A DNA stretch of 58,434 bases from Branchiostoma floridae. Its lineage: Eukaryota; Chordata; Leptocardii; Amphioxiformes; Branchiostomatidae. The stretch spans positions 54,705-113,138 of the forward strand of contig NC_049981.1 of the NCBI RefSeq assembly GCF_000003815.2. Reading direction: 5' to 3'. How positions within the stretch are numbered: position 1 is the first letter of the stretch; each line of letters begins with the position of its first letter. Both the position numbers and the translations under genes were made by a program. The notes under the pieces were generated by a model. The model was given only the letters and a program-made list of their open reading frames with translations, searched no databases and had not been told where the DNA came from. Positions 55,419 through 58,434 of the stretch are shown here, one piece after another.

Positions 55419-56194
55419 CTGCAAGAATGACACAAACGTTATGTAGTCTAACCTTTTATGTATTCAAAGAAAATGACTTTCGTTCTTGCCAGGAGAGTTT
55501 GGAGAAGAATTGATGTTACTAAATTTAGTTAAGGAGATCGTCCCCGCAGACGGACTCTTCTGGCCATGTACATTCAGTACATTTTTGCCGAATACTAGAA
55601 TCCATATCCCCGTAAAAAAACTGGTAGAGGGTACGTGTCTAATATCAGGACTCCCTCATCATTAGGTGCTTGGTTTTCCGTGTACCTTATTACATTCCGT
55701 CCAGCTATAGTGAATGCTGACTCTTCTTCTTTCAGTAAAAGTGGTCTTTGTTCCTGCAAAATCGTGTCATGTTCAAATACGTATGATATCATGCGCTAAG
55801 TTTTTGTTTCAATGAAATGTTAGCTCAGTTTCCCCATTATTACATAAAGCAATATTATTGTAGGCTCTTGAAGTACGACAATTTATAAAAGTGTAATTTC
55901 CTTAAATAATCAATGTATATTTTAATTACTACTGACTTGAAAACGTCTTGGGGTGGGTATAATTTTTGATAACTTATCACAGTTGAGAAGACATAGATGT
56001 TTCATTAGCAGTAATTAAGTGCAGACTGTCTCTTGTGCTGACGCCTGGTCTACGAGACCGGAGTTTCTGTGTTTGCCATTTACGAATTATCTCACCAGGT
56101 GTGGCCAGGCTAAGTCATGAATATTACTTGTATGGAGGCCAACATGGCCAGTTTCTTTTTTCCAAAGCACTGTTTTATCACGCCACCGTAAAGT

Positions 56195-56294
56195 NNNNNN
56201 NNNNNNNNNNNNNNNNNNNNNNNNNNNNNNNNNNNNNNNNNNNNNNNNNNNNNNNNNNNNNNNNNNNNNNNNNNNNNNNNNNNNNNNNNNNNNN
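56195..56294. other. Assembly gap (N run)
   Basis: 100 N inside the TMC intron. Confidence 0.99.
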
Positions 56295-56473
56295 TGGTAC
56301 CCTGATAGTGTATGTATTTTGTAATCTCCAACCAGATCCACGGTGCGTATTGTATAGTATCGAACTTACCGCAGCTCCGGTGCCCGTTTGACTCCCTTAG
56401 CCGGCTATACTCCCTGGCCATACTATCTTATGGCAACGTATGATCTGCTTGGAGATTATGTATTTTGTCCCTA

Positions 56474-56783
56474 AAGCTAAGGGCACAACCCGCCGTACTG
56501 CAAATACGTGCTGTCTACGTGCCAAAACGTGGGCAATATTTTGGAATCCGTAAGTGGTATGTGCCGCCTCCGTACGAACGGAGAACGCAGACACGCCGTA
56601 GAACTTGACGTGCAGACAAAACTTTGTGTGCCATCGGGATGCGGATTCGCCCCCCGTACGTGCCAGTACGGGCGACGCGCCTGCCCTGTACAGCCTGAAC
56701 GTTTTCAGAAATACGTGGCGGACGTGGCCTCCCCAAAAAACGTACGAACAAATTGCACGCACGACGGGTTGTGCCCTTAGCTT
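56474..56783. mobile_element. MITE with AAGCTAAGGGCACAACCCG termini
   Basis: The left end AAGCTAAGGGCACAACCCG (56474) is matched by CGGGTTGTGCCCTTAGCTT (to 56783), a perfect ~19-bp terminal inverted repeat. Internal sequence is rich in CGTACG-type words. 310 bp, no coding capacity. The right end abuts a copy of the TMC 5' splice site. Confidence 0.85.
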
Positions 56784-56784
56784 A

Positions 56785-57040
56785 ACCTGTGCGTTACGGA
56801 GAGGACGACTTTGTGGACACGTAGTTCTGTGCGTATTTCGTCCGTTACCTGTGCGTTACGGAGAGGACGACCTTGTGCACGCGTAGTTCCTGTCTCCGCC
56901 CTGTCCAGTAGAACACCGCCATGTAGTGTAGTACCCTGATAGTGTACGTATTTCGTACGTTACCTGTGCGTTACGGAGAGGACGACCTTGTGCACGCGTA
57001 GTTCCTGTCTCCGCCCTGTCCAGTAGAACACCGCCATGTA
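56785..57040. repeat. Tandem copies of an exon end plus 5' splice site (TMC)
   Basis: The plus-strand string ACCTGTGCGTTACGGAGAGG (complement of the exon end and donor) occurs at 56785, 56847 and 56962. The 56847-56962 unit is 115 bp and includes ~69 nt of exon sequence (…TGGACAGGGCGGAGACAGG… on the minus strand) plus ~46 nt of intron. The first unit is a 62-bp deletion form. Confidence 0.9.
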
Positions 57041-57154
57041 GTGCAGCAGCGACACCAGCGAGTTTCCCAGCGTGCCCAGTAGCACCAGCTTGTACAGCTC
57101 CTGACCAATCACCGTGCCCGGGCATGACGTAGTCACCTCGTCAGACTGGATCAC
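56964..57154 (-). CDS. TMC protein, penultimate visible exon
   Basis: 191 nt; acceptor ATGTTGAAG at 57155 and donor CACAG/gtaacg at 56963. Encodes VIQSDEVTTSCPGTVIGQEL, YKLVLLGTLGN, LVSLLHYMAVFYWTG and ends VHKVVLSVTHR. The C...(T/V)xxGQELYKL box is the best conserved TMC signature, and the join to exon 54893-55418 gives VLSVTHRQALILVG, matching the family's continuous order. Of the repeated donors, the one at 56963 is chosen because it is the first and keeps phase 2 with the next exon; the copy at 56848 would add 115 nt and break the frame. Confidence 0.85.
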
Positions 57155-57816
57155 CTTCAACATCACGTAAAGGACACACAACATAGCATGAACGTTACCA
57201 AGTTGGTAAAATACATCATGAAAAATGAACTGCTATCTAACTCCAAGATTGGCCTCACCTGAATAACTCAGTCTACAAGGACACAATAAGTAGGTCGGGA
57301 AGGGGCTGTCGTCTTTTGTTGACTTTTGTTTGTTTGTTTGTTGTGATGTTTTGCCTAATTGTTGTAATTTTAATTTCTAGTAGGCATTTCTTTATGAATT
57401 AGACACCTATATCACAGTATTTTTGGTATCATATTTTCCAAAATTGAACAGACGGTTTGTCCGGCTGTGTGCAGAAAGTTTAAGATATGTTTAAATGTAA
57501 AGTTTCTTTGAAAATTGATTGTTTGTAAAAAGTGCAACTTTCAAAGATTCCTAATCGATTATGATCAACATCAGCAGATAAAAAAGGAAATTATAACTGT
57601 TACAGTTTTCACTTTTTAACAGCTTTTCTATAAACTACAAGTTGTATATTGTAAGATGGCTAATTGATATATAGGTAGCTATGAGCAGCTCGGCAATATA
57701 CAACATTGGTACTGAAGCGATTTTGATTCGGATTAAAGTACATACCTAGAATAAAACCTTCCCTTAAAGAAAATGCAATATACGCAAACAAATCCTAGTA
57801 CCTAGTACCATATTAC
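57155..57816. other. TMC intron
   Basis: GT-AG intron between the two exons. AT-rich, with a short (TTTG)n run near 57325; no further element seen. Confidence 0.7.
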
Positions 57817-58434
57817 CTCGGTGTAGAGTGAAAAGAGTAGAACCACGATATTGGTCAGTCTCAACACGAAGACCCTTCCGATGGTGACGTAGAGTTCGGT
57901 TTTGCGGCTGGAGTAGTGTTCAAAGCGTGGTAAAAACAGAACCAGAACGGGCACCAGAGAGTTGACGACCATGAAGACAATCGTGATACCAAATGTTTGG
58001 ACAAAACTCTGCAGAGAAGCCGGCATGTGTGCGGCCAAAACGTCTAGTGTCTTCTCCTTGTACAAGATGGGGGCTAAAATCATGGCCGACCCACCTCCAA
58101 TGAGGACCAACGTTAGAAACCAGGCGAAGAATCGTCGGATACAAATCTTGAGTTTGTCCTTGCGTGTACGATTTACAGTCTGTTCCTTACTCTTTGTGTC
58201 TGTGAGAAGGTCGCGGAAGGACCCGGCTATTGTCTGGTGTAAATTGTCCACGGCCTCAGGTGACGTCAGCGAATATTCCCATGACGTCATGAGAAGACGA
58301 CTGAACGCACAGTGAGAGTCGTGGAGCAGACCGTGTCCAGAAGTGGCCGCGATGGCGCGAAGCACGAGAAACAGCGAACCGAAGTAGGTGAGGAAAATCA
58401 TGAGGAGATAGGCAAGATCCAGGGGGTATGGGTC
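57817..58434 (-). CDS. TMC protein, exon running off the window
   Basis: Open from the window edge: DPYPLDLAYLLMIFLTYFGS, LFLVLRAIA, then SRLLMTSWEYSLTSPEAVDN, FRDLLTDTK, a TM helix (AWFLTLVLIGGGSAMILAPI), ITIVFMVVNSLVPVLVLFLP, RFEHYSSRKTELYVTIGRVF, VLRLTNIVVLLFSLYTE and a donor GAG/gtaata at 57816. TMC proteins are ~10-TM cation-channel subunits or membrane proteins; TMC1/2 act in hair-cell mechanotransduction. This exon covers the middle of the conserved region. The 5' part of the gene lies outside. Which TMC subtype it is cannot be told from this part by eye. Confidence 0.88.

Larger units (their letters stand above)
55419..56963. other. TMC intron with transposon and gap
   Basis: Contains a MITE (56474-56783), the N gap 56195-56294, and copies of the upstream exon end (see 56785-57040). 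A fragment CCCTGATAGTGTATGTATTT at 56302 belongs to the same repeat. The open frame at 55595-55792 (minus) is not supported as an exon. Confidence 0.6.

Noticed and set aside
54954-55433. 159-codon frame overlapping the TMC last exon
   Set aside because: Shadow in another frame; the TMC frame fits splice phase and family.
55595-55792. Possible extra TMC exon
   Set aside because: The exons at 57154 and 55418 join in phase and continue the family order without it; its sequence does not resemble TMC.

Overview
The window is animal nuclear DNA from a draft assembly: there are seven N gaps, introns with GT-AG borders, long gene-poor stretches and many transposon families. The protein families seen (a fucolectin-type F5/8C lectin, an intronless leucine-rich-repeat receptor with a tandemly repeated tyrosine-motif tail, a class A GPCR and a TMC protein), the many short inverted-repeat transposons, and minisatellites carrying splice-junction-like sequence suggest a cephalochordate (amphioxus, Branchiostoma). 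That placement is inference from family recognition, not from a search.

Layout. Positions 1-3000 hold repeats and a fossil reverse-transcriptase fragment. A minus-strand fucolectin-like gene follows: exon 1 at 10297-10372, exon 2 at 9806-9989, exon 3 at 4892-5130. Its second intron contains a ~4 kb foldback-type transposon (5646-9656). The transposon has ~1.7-1.8 kb inverted arms, each ending in a ~51-bp minisatellite made of splice-site-like sequence, and is flanked by a perfect 9-bp direct repeat. A third, unpaired arm lies at 3019-4754. Upstream of the lectin, 10499-11423 is a partial duplicate of the GPCR gene start found complete at 38108-40045. From 11.4 to 16.1 kb there are short inverted-repeat elements and a tRNA-like relic.

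Positions 16121-19400 are a nearly intact RTE-like LINE with endonuclease and reverse transcriptase. It is preceded by a copy of the 5' flank of the LRR receptor gene, whose own flank is at 21507-21815 and whose coding region is 22047-25208. Positions 25.2-33.5 kb are gene-poor and contain two TTAA-flanked elements. A second, 5'-truncated LINE of another clade lies at 33575-35432, minus strand.

The complete GPCR gene carries a 9-residue minisatellite in its C-terminal tail. It ends inside a piggyBac-like element (37221-38197) that supplies the last 29 codons and the stop. Positions 40.7-54.7 kb are repeats and two decayed LINE 3' ends. The window closes with the 3' half of a minus-strand TMC gene (58434 down to 54893). 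The end of its penultimate exon, with the 5' splice site, is tandemly copied into the following intron, and its last exon has an in-frame TGA.

The genes do not form a pathway. What links them is how repeats have modified host gene structure: an intron, a C-terminus with its stop codon, and an exon/intron border.
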